Assembly: GCA_025937835.1 (NCBI GenBank) | Contig: JAICQO010000001.1 | Span: 98,536 to 162,535, forward strand | Length of the DNA stretch: 64,000 nt | Source: Polyangiaceae bacterium | GTDB taxonomy: Bacteria > Myxococcota_A > Polyangia > Polyangiales > Polyangiaceae | Reading direction: 5' to 3' | Shown here: positions 1 through 8,463 of the stretch, in pieces | Layout of the letters: every line of letters begins with the position of its first letter | Numbering within the stretch: position 1 is the first letter of the stretch | Made by a program: the position numbers and the translations under genes | The notes under the pieces: model-generated | Database searches by the model: none | What the model saw: only the letters and a program-made list of their open reading frames with translations | Told to the model about the DNA's origin: nothing

Positions 1-206
1 CGTTCTTCGTGGTAGCCGCCGACCCGGTGAGCGGCATGCCCACGTGGCTCGCGGCCAACGCCGGTCGCCCGCGCGTGCGCACCTGGGAAGCCGAGATGCA
101 AAACGCGCCCAAGCGCGCGATCATCGCGCGCGTCCGGCCCCGCCTCGAATGGCTCGAACGACTGGTCGGGCCGGTGACCGCGAGCAACGACGCACTTCCC
201 CCTTGA
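1..206 (+). CDS. C-terminal end of an unrecognised protein (5' truncated)
   Basis: An open frame enters from the left edge and stops at TGA 204-206, giving about 67 residues (…MPTWLAANAG…LEWLERLVGP…). There is no in-frame stop before the window edge, so this is probably the tail of a longer protein. I do not recognise the family; the segment is hydrophilic with no membrane span. It lies 36 bases upstream of hom on the same strand and could be co-transcribed with it. Confidence 0.5.
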   Translation, partial: FFVVAADPVSGMPTWLAANAGRPRVRTWEAEMQNAPKRAIIARVRPRLEWLERLVGPVTASNDALPP

Positions 207-242
207 CGCTCGGGGAAGGCTCACGGCGATACTCCCCCCACG

Positions 243-1559
243 ATGAGCCAAGAACGTCAACGATCGCCGGTCCGCATCGGCCTGCTCGGCTGTGGTGTGG
301 TGGGCGGCGGCGTGCTCCGCCTCTTGAACGAGAACCGGAGCTACCTCGAGTTGCGCGTCGGCGCCCCGCTCGAAGTGAGGCACGTGCTGGTCCGCGATCC
401 GAAGAAGCCGCGCGTCGCCGAGTGCCGCGCGGAGTGGGTGACCACGGACCCCGAGGTGATCTTCAAGGACGAGCAGGTGGACCTCGTGGTCGAGGTGATG
501 GGCGGCGAAACGCCGGCCCACAGCTACCTGCAGCGCGCGATCGCCGCGGGTAAGGGCGTGGTCTCCGCCAACAAGCTGCTGATCGCCAAGCACGGCCCGG
601 AGCTCGTGCAGTCGGCCATTTCGCGCCGCGTGGATCTCGCCTTCGAGGCCTCGGTCGGCGGGGGCATCCCGATCATCCGCACCTTGCGCGAAGCGCTGGC
701 GAGCGACTCGGTCTCCAACGTGCACGCGATCCTGAACGGCACGTGCAACTACATCCTGACGCGCATGCGCGACGCGGGCCTTGGCTTCGACCAGGCCCTG
801 GCCGAGGCCCAGAAGCTCGGCTACGCCGAGGCCGACCCCACGCTCGACGTGGACGGCCACGACGCGGCGCAGAAGCTGGTCGTGATCAGCATGCTGGCCT
901 TCGACGCGCGCATCGATCCCGCGGCGGTGCACGTCGAAGGCATCCGCACCATCGACTCCATCGATTTCCGCTTCGCCGAGCGCTTCGGCTTCACCGTGAA
1001 GCACCTCGGGATCGGCCACGAACGCGGGGAAAAGCTGGAGCTCCGCGTGCACCCGGCGCTGATCAGCAAGCACAGCGTGCTCGCCAACGTGGACGGCGTG
1101 CTGAACGCGGTTTTCCTGAACGGCCGTGCGCTCGGCCCCTGTCTCTTGGTCGGGCGCGGCGCGGGCGACATGCCCACGGCGGTCAGCGTGGTCGCGGATC
1201 TGGTCGATGTCGCGCGCTCGCGGCTCGAGGGTGAGCCCGGCCTGCGCACGCGCAGCATCCAGCTCTCCGATCGCGCGCTCGTGCCGCGCGACGACTGGGA
1301 GCCCCGCTACTACCTGCGCTTCGACGTGGGCGATCACCCGGGTGTGGTCGGCACGATCGCCTCGGCGCTCGGCGGCGAGGGCGTCAGCATCGAGCACATG
1401 GTGCAAGACGGGCGGGCCAGCACCGCGGGCGACGTGGTCCCGGTCTGCATCGTCACCCACGAGAGCCGCGAGGGCTCGGTGCGCCGCGCGCTGGAGACGA
1501 TCTCGCGCGCGCCGTTCATGAAGAGCCCGCCGCGGCTGATCCGGATCGAGGACGTGTGA
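243..1559 (+). CDS. hom: Homoserine dehydrogenase
   Basis: Cytoplasmic NAD(P)H-dependent enzyme that reduces aspartate semialdehyde to homoserine for threonine, methionine and isoleucine synthesis. The 438 residues match the usual length. The Rossmann motif GCGVVGGG lies at residues 17-24, a KLLIAKHG segment follows in the nucleotide-binding half, and the catalytic-domain signature DVDGHDAAQKL is near residue 205. The C-terminal 80 residues form an ACT domain (DHPGVVGTIASAL), the usual site of threonine feedback. The stop overlaps the GTG start of murI (GTGA), so the two are translationally coupled. Identification is secure. Confidence 0.96.
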   Translation: MSQERQRSPVRIGLLGCGVVGGGVLRLLNENRSYLELRVGAPLEVRHVLVRDPKKPRVAECRAEWVTTDPEVIFKDEQVDLVVEVMGGETPAHSYLQRAIAAGKGVVSANKLLIAKHGPELVQSAISRRVDLAFEASVGGGIPIIRTLREALASDSVSNVHAILNGTCNYILTRMRDAGLGFDQALAEAQKLGYAEADPTLDVDGHDAAQKLVVISMLAFDARIDPAAVHVEGIRTIDSIDFRFAERFGFTVKHLGIGHERGEKLELRVHPALISKHSVLANVDGVLNAVFLNGRALGPCLLVGRGAGDMPTAVSVVADLVDVARSRLEGEPGLRTRSIQLSDRALVPRDDWEPRYYLRFDVGDHPGVVGTIASALGGEGVSIEHMVQDGRASTAGDVVPVCIVTHESREGSVRRALETISRAPFMKSPPRLIRIEDV

Positions 1560-2407
1560 CCCTCGAGCGCGACGCTCGCGCTCCGCTCGGCGTCTTCGAT
1601 TCCGGCCTCGGCGGGTTGACGGTGGTCCGGGCGCTGCTCGACCGCCTGCCCGACGAACGCATCGTGTACCTCGGTGACACGGCGCGTGTGCCGTACGGCA
1701 CGCGTTCGCCCGAGACGATCCTGCGGTATGCACGGGCCTGCGCGCGCGCGCTGCTCCGCCGCGACGTGAAGGCGCTGGTGGTGGCCTGCAACACGGTCAG
1801 CGCCAACTCCCTCGAGTTCTTGCGCGCCGAGCTCGACCTGCCCGTGCTGGGCGTGATCGAACCGGGCGCGCGCTCCGCGGTGCGGGCCGCCGAGAGCGCT
1901 CCGGCGGGCACGGGACGGATCGGCGTGATCGGCACCGCCAGCACCGTGGCCTCTGGTGCCTATCCGCGCGCCGTGAGCCAGATTTCCACGCGCTTCGAGG
2001 TGCTGGCCAACCCGGCGCCGCTGCTGGTTCCGCTCGTCGAAGAGGGCTGGTTGGAAGGCCCGGTGCCTTCCCTCGCCGTCGAGCGCTATCTCGAGCCGTT
2101 GATACTGGAAAGGGTGAGCGTGGTGCTGCTCGGCTGCACGCATTACCCGCTGCTGAAGCCCGTGATCAGCGAAGTGGCAGAGCGCCTCGCTGGCCACGCG
2201 ATCCCGGTCGTCGACAGCGCCGAGGCCACGGCTGACGCGGTGCGCGACTGGATCGCGGAGGAACGGATTCGGCCCACGGACACCAGCCCGAAGGAGCGCC
2301 TCTCGATCCTCGTGACCGATCGGCCTACCAGTTTTGCAGCCGTTGCCAGTCGATTTCTCGGCGCGGAGGCCGGACGCATCGAGCAGATCGATCTGGAGCC
2401 CGGCTGA
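1556..2407 (+). CDS. murI: Glutamate racemase
   Basis: Cofactor-independent racemase that makes D-glutamate for peptidoglycan. The 283 residues are normal for the family. The N-terminal FDSGLGGLTVV signature, YLGDTARVPYGTRS, and both catalytic cysteines (C78 in ACNT, C193 in GCTHYP) are present. The start is GTG at 1556, overlapping the hom stop as GTGA. No ATG gives a better start, and the FDSG motif begins at residue 14 as expected. It lies 73 bases before fabI. Confidence 0.95.
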   Translation: MTLERDARAPLGVFDSGLGGLTVVRALLDRLPDERIVYLGDTARVPYGTRSPETILRYARACARALLRRDVKALVVACNTVSANSLEFLRAELDLPVLGVIEPGARSAVRAAESAPAGTGRIGVIGTASTVASGAYPRAVSQISTRFEVLANPAPLLVPLVEEGWLEGPVPSLAVERYLEPLILERVSVVLLGCTHYPLLKPVISEVAERLAGHAIPVVDSAEATADAVRDWIAEERIRPTDTSPKERLSILVTDRPTSFAAVASRFLGAEAGRIEQIDLEPG

Positions 2408-2480
2408 GCGCCGAAAGCTCGCGCCCTGGGGCCGGAGCGGCCCGACGTTCGAGATTGCGTTGACCGGGGAGATCGGCAAT

Positions 2481-3389
2481 ATGGCCGCCGTGATCCCCAT
2501 CGATTTGAAGGGCCGTCGGGCCTTCGTCGCCGGTGTCGCGGACGACGTCGGCTTTGGATTCGCAATCGCCAAGGCGCTCGCCGAAGCGGGAGCCAGCGTC
2601 TGTATCGGCTGCTGGCCGCCGGCGCTCGGGATCTTCGAGACCTTGCTGCGGCGCGGGAAGATCGACGAATCGCTCAAGCTGAGCAGCGGTCAGGCCTTCG
2701 CGTTCGAGAAGATCTACGCAATCGACGCGGCGTACGACACGCTCGAGCAGGTCCCGGCGTCGGTGAAAGACAGCAAGCGCTACGCGAACCGCGGCGACTT
2801 CACGATCGACGGCGTGGGCAAGCAGCTGGTCGCCGACTTCGGCGAAAAGCCGCTCGACATCGTCGTCCACTCGCTCGCCAACGGCCCCGAGGTGAAGCTG
2901 CCACTGGTCGAGACCAGCCGTGAAGGCTACCTCGCCGCGCTCGGTATCAGCGCCTACTCGCTGGTGTCGATGGTCCAGCGCTGGAGCCCGCTGATGCGCG
3001 AAGGCGGTAACTTCCTGTCGCTCACGTACATCGCGAGCGAGCGCGTGATCCCCGGCTACGGCGGCGGCATGAGCTCGGCCAAGGCCGCGCTCGAGAGCGA
3101 CACCCGGATGCTGGCCTACGAGGCGGGACGCCGCTTCGGCGTCCGCATCAACACCATCTCCGCCGGCCCCTTCGCGTCGCGCGCAGCGAGCGTCACCGGC
3201 ATCATCGACGACGTCATCGACTACTACCAGAAGAACTCGCCGATCCCGGAGAAGCTCACGACGCTCGAGGTCGCGAACACCGCGGCATTTCTGGCGAGCC
3301 CGCTGGCGAGCGGGATCACGGGCTCGACCGTTTACGTGGACAAGGGCTTCCACGCCATGGGCCGCGCCATCCCCGAGCGCGAGCGGTAA
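2481..3389 (+). CDS. fabI: Enoyl-[acyl-carrier-protein] reductase, plant/cyanobacterial-type
   Basis: NADH-dependent SDR that performs the last reduction of fatty-acid elongation. The 302 residues start at ATG 2481, preceded by GGGGAG about 10 bases upstream; the frame is open further upstream but overlaps murI. The N-terminal AGVADDVGFGFAIAKAL is the nucleotide-binding loop. The insertion around WPPALGIFETLLRRGKIDES and the catalytic segment PGYGGGMSSAKAALES (Tyr, seven residues, Lys) are those of the longer plant, cyanobacterial and chlamydial ENR form rather than the E. coli form. Its position after murI fits an envelope-synthesis neighbourhood. Confidence 0.94.
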   Translation: MAAVIPIDLKGRRAFVAGVADDVGFGFAIAKALAEAGASVCIGCWPPALGIFETLLRRGKIDESLKLSSGQAFAFEKIYAIDAAYDTLEQVPASVKDSKRYANRGDFTIDGVGKQLVADFGEKPLDIVVHSLANGPEVKLPLVETSREGYLAALGISAYSLVSMVQRWSPLMREGGNFLSLTYIASERVIPGYGGGMSSAKAALESDTRMLAYEAGRRFGVRINTISAGPFASRAASVTGIIDDVIDYYQKNSPIPEKLTTLEVANTAAFLASPLASGITGSTVYVDKGFHAMGRAIPERER

Positions 3390-3522
3390 ATCCCGAACGG
3401 CTCCAGCCCTCGGTCGTGCGCGGCCTCGAGTAGCCATGTGGGTGCACCGCACACCGCGCTAGCCAGCGTGCGAAATCACGCTGATTGGCGCTCGTGGTTG
3501 ACGAGATCGCAGACAGCACTAA

Positions 3523-3535
3523 AGTGATCCTCACT
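3523..3535. terminator. Short perfect hairpin downstream of fabI
   Basis: AGTGA-tcc-TCACT forms a 5-bp stem with a 3-base loop, followed by ATGGTTTT. It lies 134 bases after the fabI stop, so it is only a weak terminator candidate. It may instead belong with the larger stem-loop that begins 10 bases later. Confidence 0.3.
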
Positions 3536-3545
3536 ATGGTTTTCT

Positions 3546-3602
3546 AGTCGTTGCGGCTCGCGGTTTGCCCCTCCGGGGAACCGTGATTGTTCCGCAACGA
3601 CT
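3546..3602. other. 57-base nested stem-loop (structured RNA or palindromic element)
   Basis: AGTCGTTGCGG (3546-3556) is perfectly repeated in inverse as CCGCAACGACT (3592-3602). Inside it CGGTT (3561-3565) pairs with AACCG (3579-3583), and CCCC (3568-3571) with GGGG (3575-3578) around a 3-base loop. This gives 20 base pairs in one elongated hairpin. It ends 118 bases before the next start. It could be a leader structure of that gene, a small RNA, or a REP-like palindrome. No T-run follows, so a simple terminator is unlikely. Confidence 0.6.
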
Positions 3603-3720
3603 CAGACAAGCGTCCCACGCGCACGATTTGCCGTGGGATCCGCATTCAGCCCCGATGCCCGACCTCCGGGCTTCGAGCTCGCGCCTGCCGCCCGGCAGCT
3701 TCACCAACTGGGATCGAACC

Positions 3721-4155
3721 ATGTACCTGGAAACGCACGCTCACGCCTCTTCGACGAACTGGACCCTCTCCACCCTGGACTTCGACCGCCTGCTCTCGGT
3801 CGTTTCGGCAGCGGAAGCTCCCGTGGCCAAGGGCGCGCTCGACGAGCTCGATCAGAAGCTCGCCAACGCGACCCTGGTCGCGCCGAACAAGATCGACGCC
3901 AACGTCGTGACCATGAACTCGAAGGTTCTGCTCCACTGCGCGAGCTGGGAAGAGCCGCGCGAGTACCGGCTCGTGTACACGCGCCACGACGCCTGCAACC
4001 CCGGCGAGGTCTCCGTGGTTTCTCCGCTCGGAGCAGGGCTCTTGGGTCGGCGCGTCGGCGCGCGCTTCGCGCTCGGCAACCACGCGAGCAGCCGCTCGTT
4101 CGAGGTCGTGGCGGTGCCCTACCAGCCCGAGAGCGCCGGAGACTGGGATCTCTGA
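3721..4155 (+). CDS. GreA/Rnk-like RNA-polymerase secondary-channel protein
   Basis: Small cytosolic protein of 144 residues. The C-terminal half (VSVVSPLGAGLLGRRVGARF) is the FKBP-like GreA/GreB C-terminal domain. The central KIDANVVTMNSKVLL is typical of the regulator of nucleoside diphosphate kinase (Rnk), with a short N-terminal helical part instead of the long GreA coiled coil. Such proteins bind RNA polymerase through the secondary channel. I start at ATG 3721 because the family begins shortly before the TLSTLDFDRL segment; an upstream in-frame start at 3565 would add 52 unrelated residues and run through the stem-loop. No strong ribosome site is visible. Confidence 0.8.
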   Translation: MYLETHAHASSTNWTLSTLDFDRLLSVVSAAEAPVAKGALDELDQKLANATLVAPNKIDANVVTMNSKVLLHCASWEEPREYRLVYTRHDACNPGEVSVVSPLGAGLLGRRVGARFALGNHASSRSFEVVAVPYQPESAGDWDL

Positions 4156-4177
4156 CGCTCGCTAGCCGCACCCCCGT

Positions 4178-5407
4178 TCATTTCGTCGGCAGGCAGTACC
4201 GCCCTTCGCTCGCTGCGTCGAGCGCGTAACCCTCGGGGCATGGCGCGCGCCCGGGGTAGCCCGAGAACGGGATCGGCGTGCACCAGCTCTTGCCCTCGGT
4301 CGAGATGTAAATCGTGTAGTTCGGAGGGCACTCGGGATCTTGATCGAAGCAGTTCCGTCCCTCCTCGATCACCGAGGGGTGGCAGAACGGCGTGTCCCAC
4401 TCCGGCGGGCACGGATCCCCATCGACCTCGACCGTGTTCGACTCGAGCTTGGACGGCGAGGCGTGGACATTGGTGATGTACGCCTGCCCGAAGCCTGCCG
4501 CGCCGAACGCCGCGAGATCCAGCCACACCTCGTAGACCACGCGGTAGTCCCAATCCGGTGCGTCCGGGTTCGGGGTGTACTCCTCGTCGGTCGCCGGAGA
4601 ATCGACGGTGTAGCAATAGCCGCAGCCGTTGAGGTTTCGATCGATCGAGGTCGCGACGCCGAGCACCGCGCTCGGATCACCGACCAGCATCTTGCCCTCG
4701 CCTCCCTGGACGCCGAGCGTGCCGTAACCGCACGGCGCGCTCGCGTCTTCGGAGATGTAGTCGAGCTTGAAGTCCATCACGGTCTCGCCCGTGCCGTCCG
4801 TCAAGAGCAGCTCGAGGTGATCACTGCCCACGAGATCGTCGAAGCTGTGCCCGGCCTTGCCGGCCTTGCCCGCGTCGGCCTTGCCTGCCATCGGGCCGCC
4901 CGGCATGGGAGCGCCCGGCATCGCCGCGGTGGTGTCCGGCACGGGCCAACCACAGCAGGCGCCCGCGCCGTAGGTGTTGTCCACGAACGACGGATCGAAG
5001 GTGACCCGCAAGTGCACCACGTCGCGGCCGTCCTTCTCTTCGATGACCTGCTCGATCACCGCGGTCGGGTTGGTCGGCGTCGGATCGAGCGTGCCCTTGA
5101 AGCACAACGTGGCGGGCGCGCGGGAGATCCGGCCCGTGTCGGGCGCGTCGCCTTCGCAAGCACCGCCGCACTGATCCGCCGTGTCCGGACCGCAGCCTGG
5201 CGAAAGCGGCCGGTAGCTCACTCCGGCGCCGATGAAATGCGGGCCGGGCGTGGTCGGGACGCCGGATTTTCCGCCGTTGTCGCGCGGCGCGAGGCCGCCG
5301 CCGCTGCCGCCCGGGGTCGGGCTCGGCTCTTCGGTCGCGCCGCCGCAGGCCGCGACCAGCGCTGCGCCCACGAGCCACCGCGAAAATTGGGGGATGCGTC
5401 GGTTCAT
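4178..5407 (-). CDS. Secreted lipoprotein with Cys-rich domain, function unknown
   Basis: 409 residues starting at ATG 5407 with GAGGAG 5 bases upstream. The N-terminus is a lipoprotein signal with lipobox VAAC followed by a Pro/Gly-rich linker. The rest has many cysteines (CGPDTADQCGGACEGD, CCGWP, CGYCYTVD, CPPEWDTPFC) and a Lys/Ala/Gly-rich insert (KADAGKAGKAG), which suggests an extracellular disulphide-stabilised fold. I do not recognise a catalytic domain. It is the last gene of the minus-strand run starting at 11612, and its start lies 11 bases after the VWA lipoprotein stop, so co-expression is likely. Confidence 0.8.
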   Translation of the reverse strand: MNRRIPQFSRWLVGAALVAACGGATEEPSPTPGGSGGGLAPRDNGGKSGVPTTPGPHFIGAGVSYRPLSPGCGPDTADQCGGACEGDAPDTGRISRAPATLCFKGTLDPTPTNPTAVIEQVIEEKDGRDVVHLRVTFDPSFVDNTYGAGACCGWPVPDTTAAMPGAPMPGGPMAGKADAGKAGKAGHSFDDLVGSDHLELLLTDGTGETVMDFKLDYISEDASAPCGYGTLGVQGGEGKMLVGDPSAVLGVATSIDRNLNGCGYCYTVDSPATDEEYTPNPDAPDWDYRVVYEVWLDLAAFGAAGFGQAYITNVHASPSKLESNTVEVDGDPCPPEWDTPFCHPSVIEEGRNCFDQDPECPPNYTIYISTEGKSWCTPIPFSGYPGRAPCPEGYALDAASEGRYCLPTK

Positions 5408-5418
5408 CGATGTTCTCC

Positions 5419-6588
5419 TCAGAAGATCGGCGCGACAGCGGTCTCGCAGCCGATCGAAAAGCGCAAGCGCGCGTTGGGCTCGGTGACCCGAGCACAGGTA
5501 GCCGGACACAGATTCACCCTCGTGGGTGATGCTTCGTCGTCGTAAGACCATCCGCCCTCGGCGGGGCACGCCGCCGGCTCGGTGACGTAGTAGACGGGTT
5601 CGAAGTCGCAGCCCCCGGAGGCGGACAGCGAGAGATTGACGCGCGAGTAATCGAGCGACGCCGCGCCGGGCGGCTTCGGGATCGAGAGCTCGCACGGGAT
5701 CGACGCCGCGAAGCGGATCTGATTCAGCGCGGCGAGCACGTCCGCCGTGGCGTTGCGATCTTCCACCAGGTACGCGTCCCCGGTGCCGCCCGCGCGGGCG
5801 ATCCGCGCCAAATTATCGAGCGCCGGGCCGACGCCGAGCGCGAAGGTGCGAATGCCGCGCTTCGAGCACTCGGTCGCGGCCTGCACCGCGTCGTCCAGAG
5901 TCGGGCAGCACGCGTTGCCCGCGCAGCTCACCGGAGCCTCGGGGATGCCGTCGGTGACGAGCAAGATCACAACCTCGTGGCCCGGCGCTTCGCGTTGCCA
6001 GGCGCTCACGTAGTCGCAGGCGCCGCGCAGGGCCGCGCCGGTCGGAGTTTCGCCCGTGGGTTCGCGGCCGGCGAGCGAAGCGATCACCGCCTCGTGGTCT
6101 TCTGTCACGCCCACTGCCGCCTCGCGATATTCGGCCATCTCGCACGAGGTCGCGCCGAGCGGTTGATGACCGAAGTAGCCGATGCCGACGCCGATGCGCG
6201 AGCTCTCCGGCGCGCGCAAAAACTCGGTCGTCGCGCGCTGCACGGCCGCGAGCCGCGTCATTCCCCCCACGTCGTTCAGCATCGAGCCCGACTGATCGAA
6301 CATCACGTAGATATCGAGCGGCAGGCTCTCGCCCTCGTAGCTCTGGCCCGCGCATTCGCGGAACTCGGGCTCGCCGCATAGATCCGCGCCCGGGCCCGAA
6401 GGCGCTCCCGGACCAGAGCTCGTGCCTGCGCCGAAAGAGATACCGATTCCGCCGTTGTCCGCACCGCCCGCGCCCGTCGGAGGCGCGGCATCGCCGTCCG
6501 CGCCGGAACAACCGAACAGCAGTAGGAGCGCGGGCACGAAATGCCCCATCCGGCGCAGCGCGCCGCCTCGATTTCCCGATTGGACCAT
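5419..6588 (-). CDS. VWA-domain surface lipoprotein
   Basis: 389 residues with lipobox LLFGC near residue 27, then a Gly-rich linker and a von Willebrand factor A domain at about 85-300. The metal-ion-dependent adhesion site is complete: D-x-S-x-S in FDQSGSM, Thr in GETPTGAAL and Asp in LLVTDGIPE. Such proteins bind protein or polysaccharide ligands outside the cell. About 90 C-terminal residues with two or three cysteine pairs follow. It sits between the beta-propeller lipoprotein upstream and the Cys-rich lipoprotein downstream, suggesting one cell-surface assembly. Ligand unknown. Confidence 0.87.
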   Translation of the reverse strand: MVQSGNRGGALRRMGHFVPALLLLFGCSGADGDAAPPTGAGGADNGGIGISFGAGTSSGPGAPSGPGADLCGEPEFRECAGQSYEGESLPLDIYVMFDQSGSMLNDVGGMTRLAAVQRATTEFLRAPESSRIGVGIGYFGHQPLGATSCEMAEYREAAVGVTEDHEAVIASLAGREPTGETPTGAALRGACDYVSAWQREAPGHEVVILLVTDGIPEAPVSCAGNACCPTLDDAVQAATECSKRGIRTFALGVGPALDNLARIARAGGTGDAYLVEDRNATADVLAALNQIRFAASIPCELSIPKPPGAASLDYSRVNLSLSASGGCDFEPVYYVTEPAACPAEGGWSYDDEASPTRVNLCPATCARVTEPNARLRFSIGCETAVAPIF

Positions 6589-6645
6589 GTTCGTCGGCCT
6601 TCGAACCGTGAATGGCCGGGCCCGGCGGGTTTTCTGAGAACTTTT

Positions 6646-8463
6646 TTAGGGCGCGCTGCAGCTCGCGTCGCCCGCGTCGATCGCGCCGTCGCCGTCGTTG
6701 TCGATCGCGTCGTCGCAGATTTCCACCGAGCAGTCGTCGATCGCGCAGTTGCAGTCGTTGTCGATGCCGTCGTCGCACGTCTCTCGGGCGTCGCACGAGG
6801 CGCGGCAGTCCGACTCGTCCGCGACGCCGTCGCAGTCGTTGTCCAGGTCGTCGCCGCAGAGCTCGGCGCACAGACACTGAGTATCTTCGGCCGTGTGTGT
6901 CCAGAAGGCGCGATGATTGCCGTGCTCGAGGTTCTGAAATGGCGCCCAGAACGCAGCGGAGCCGGGGTCGGGCAGCGCCGGATCGATCGCGGCGATCCAC
7001 AGCTGGTCTTTCTTGGTGTCCTGTGGGCGCACGCTCGCGTAGGCGCGCAAGCTCGAGAACGCGAGCCAGAACAGGCCGGGCCGCGTCGAGGGCGCCCAGG
7101 ACGGCATCGAATTGCCGACGCCGAGCAGGCCGTCCATCGCGCCGACGCGCCGGTTCAAGCGCGGCAGCTCGAAGATCGTGGCGTCGGACAGGCGCAGCAA
7201 GCGCAGCTCCGCCGAGGTGGCGTCGGAGGACTTGTCCTCCGCGTGGACGTAAGCGAGGTAGCGACTATCGGGGCTGAAAACCGGGAAAAAGTTGTTGTCG
7301 CTGCCGCCGGCGCTCTGCACCAGCGTCTCCGCGCCGCCCCAGTTACTCCCGTCGAAGCCGAGGAGCGCGATCGAGCCGCCCTCGACCTCCTTGCCGCCGC
7401 CTTTTTCGGCGAGCGTGATCGCGACGTGCTCGCCGCTCGGCGACCAATCGGGATGTGTCGCGACCAGGCCGGGCGGCGTGGGTACGATTCCGTCTGCGGG
7501 CCCCACGGGTGCTCCGGTGTCGGCGTCGAGCAGCGTCAACGTACCGCCCGCGGCGACCAGCAAGCGCTTGCCGTCCGGAGAGAAGGTCGTCCACGCGGCG
7601 GGGGTACCCGTGCCCGCCTTCGGATCCGCCTTTGCGGGAGGTACGGCCGGACCTCCGCCGGCGCCAGCGCTCGCGGTCGGCAAGATGCGCGCACGATCTG
7701 CGACGTTGATCTCGCTCAACACGTCGCCTTCGCCGACCACGGCCAGGCGCCGGCCGTCGCGGGACAGCGAGTGGCAGCCGACACACGTGGCTTTCTCGCC
7801 GCCCTCGGGGACGGCGTAGAACTTCACGGGGCTCGTATCGCCGTCCGCGATCAGCGCCTTCATGATGCCCTCGGCCCCGGTAGACCAGTAGTAGATGGCG
7901 CCTTCCACCGCGCTCTCGCTGAACGACAGCAGCACCGGCCGCGACGTCCAGGCCTCGACGGCGCCCGCGGCGAGCACGGAAATTTCGACGGTCACGTCCG
8001 CGCCGCGATTGGCCTCGGCGATCCAATCCCATTGCTCTTCGTCGGGCGTGAAGCGAAATCCACTGGTGTACACGCTCACTCGCGTGCGAGGGCCGGTGAA
8101 GCGCAGCTCGTAAATCGCGTCGCTGCTCGGGCTCGTCCACTCGAACAGGATCCGCGCGATGTTCAGCGGAAGCTGCGTTTCGTGGCTCGGGTAGATCAGC
8201 GCCGGCTCGCGCGCGGGCTCCGTCCCCGGCGGGCGTCGCGTCGAGCTTTCGAAGCGTTCGGGCGCGTCGCTCGGTGCTCCCGCGACGACGAATTGCTTGT
8301 CACCGGAGTGGTCGGCGCAGGGAGCCGCGCCGCACGTCACGCCGTTCGAGCCGCCGCTTCCGCCGTCGGCGGGCGCGCGGACCGAGCCGAGATCGACTTC
8401 GCCCCGCCGCCCGCAACCGAGCGCGACCACGAGCGCCGCGAGCCCGGACGAACGGCGAAGCAT
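6646..8463 (-). CDS. Beta-propeller lipoprotein with haem-c motif and MopE-like metal-binding repeats
   Basis: 605 residues; lipobox LGCG near residue 17. The middle (about 230-510) has TolB/PD40-type beta-propeller repeats (FSPDGKRLLVA, WSPSGEHVAI, FSPDSRYLAYV). It carries one CxxCH haem-c motif (C227-V-G-C230-H231) directly before the first blade. The C-terminal 70 residues hold three repeats of the D-x-D-x-D-C-D-G type (DNDCDGVADE and relatives) that match the putative metal-binding motif of myxobacterial MopE-like proteins. The start ATG overlaps the stop of the upstream TPR protein (ATGA). Likely a periplasm- or surface-anchored, possibly redox-active protein; the function is not known. 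Confidence 0.85.
   Translation of the reverse strand: MLRRSSGLAALVVALGCGRRGEVDLGSVRAPADGGSGGSNGVTCGAAPCADHSGDKQFVVAGAPSDAPERFESSTRRPPGTEPAREPALIYPSHETQLPLNIARILFEWTSPSSDAIYELRFTGPRTRVSVYTSGFRFTPDEEQWDWIAEANRGADVTVEISVLAAGAVEAWTSRPVLLSFSESAVEGAIYYWSTGAEGIMKALIADGDTSPVKFYAVPEGGEKATCVGCHSLSRDGRRLAVVGEGDVLSEINVADRARILPTASAGAGGGPAVPPAKADPKAGTGTPAAWTTFSPDGKRLLVAAGGTLTLLDADTGAPVGPADGIVPTPPGLVATHPDWSPSGEHVAITLAEKGGGKEVEGGSIALLGFDGSNWGGAETLVQSAGGSDNNFFPVFSPDSRYLAYVHAEDKSSDATSAELRLLRLSDATIFELPRLNRRVGAMDGLLGVGNSMPSWAPSTRPGLFWLAFSSLRAYASVRPQDTKKDQLWIAAIDPALPDPGSAAFWAPFQNLEHGNHRAFWTHTAEDTQCLCAELCGDDLDNDCDGVADESDCRASCDARETCDDGIDNDCNCAIDDCSVEICDDAIDNDGDGAIDAGDASCSAP

Larger units (their letters stand above)
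3390..3720. other. Intergenic region fabI - GreA/Rnk-like gene
   Basis: A 331-base stretch with no convincing gene. It holds a small hairpin at 3523-3535 and a long, nested inverted repeat at 3546-3602, listed separately. I see no clear sigma-70 promoter in the rest. Confidence 0.6.

Noticed and set aside
3534..3722. Small minus-strand open frame across the large stem-loop
   Set aside because: No ribosome site and no similarity; the region is better explained as structured intergenic DNA.
4340..5545. Plus-strand open frame of about 400 codons opposite the Cys-rich lipoprotein
   Set aside because: Composition is Arg/Ala-rich shadow sequence; the minus-strand gene has a ribosome site, lipobox and conserved cysteines.
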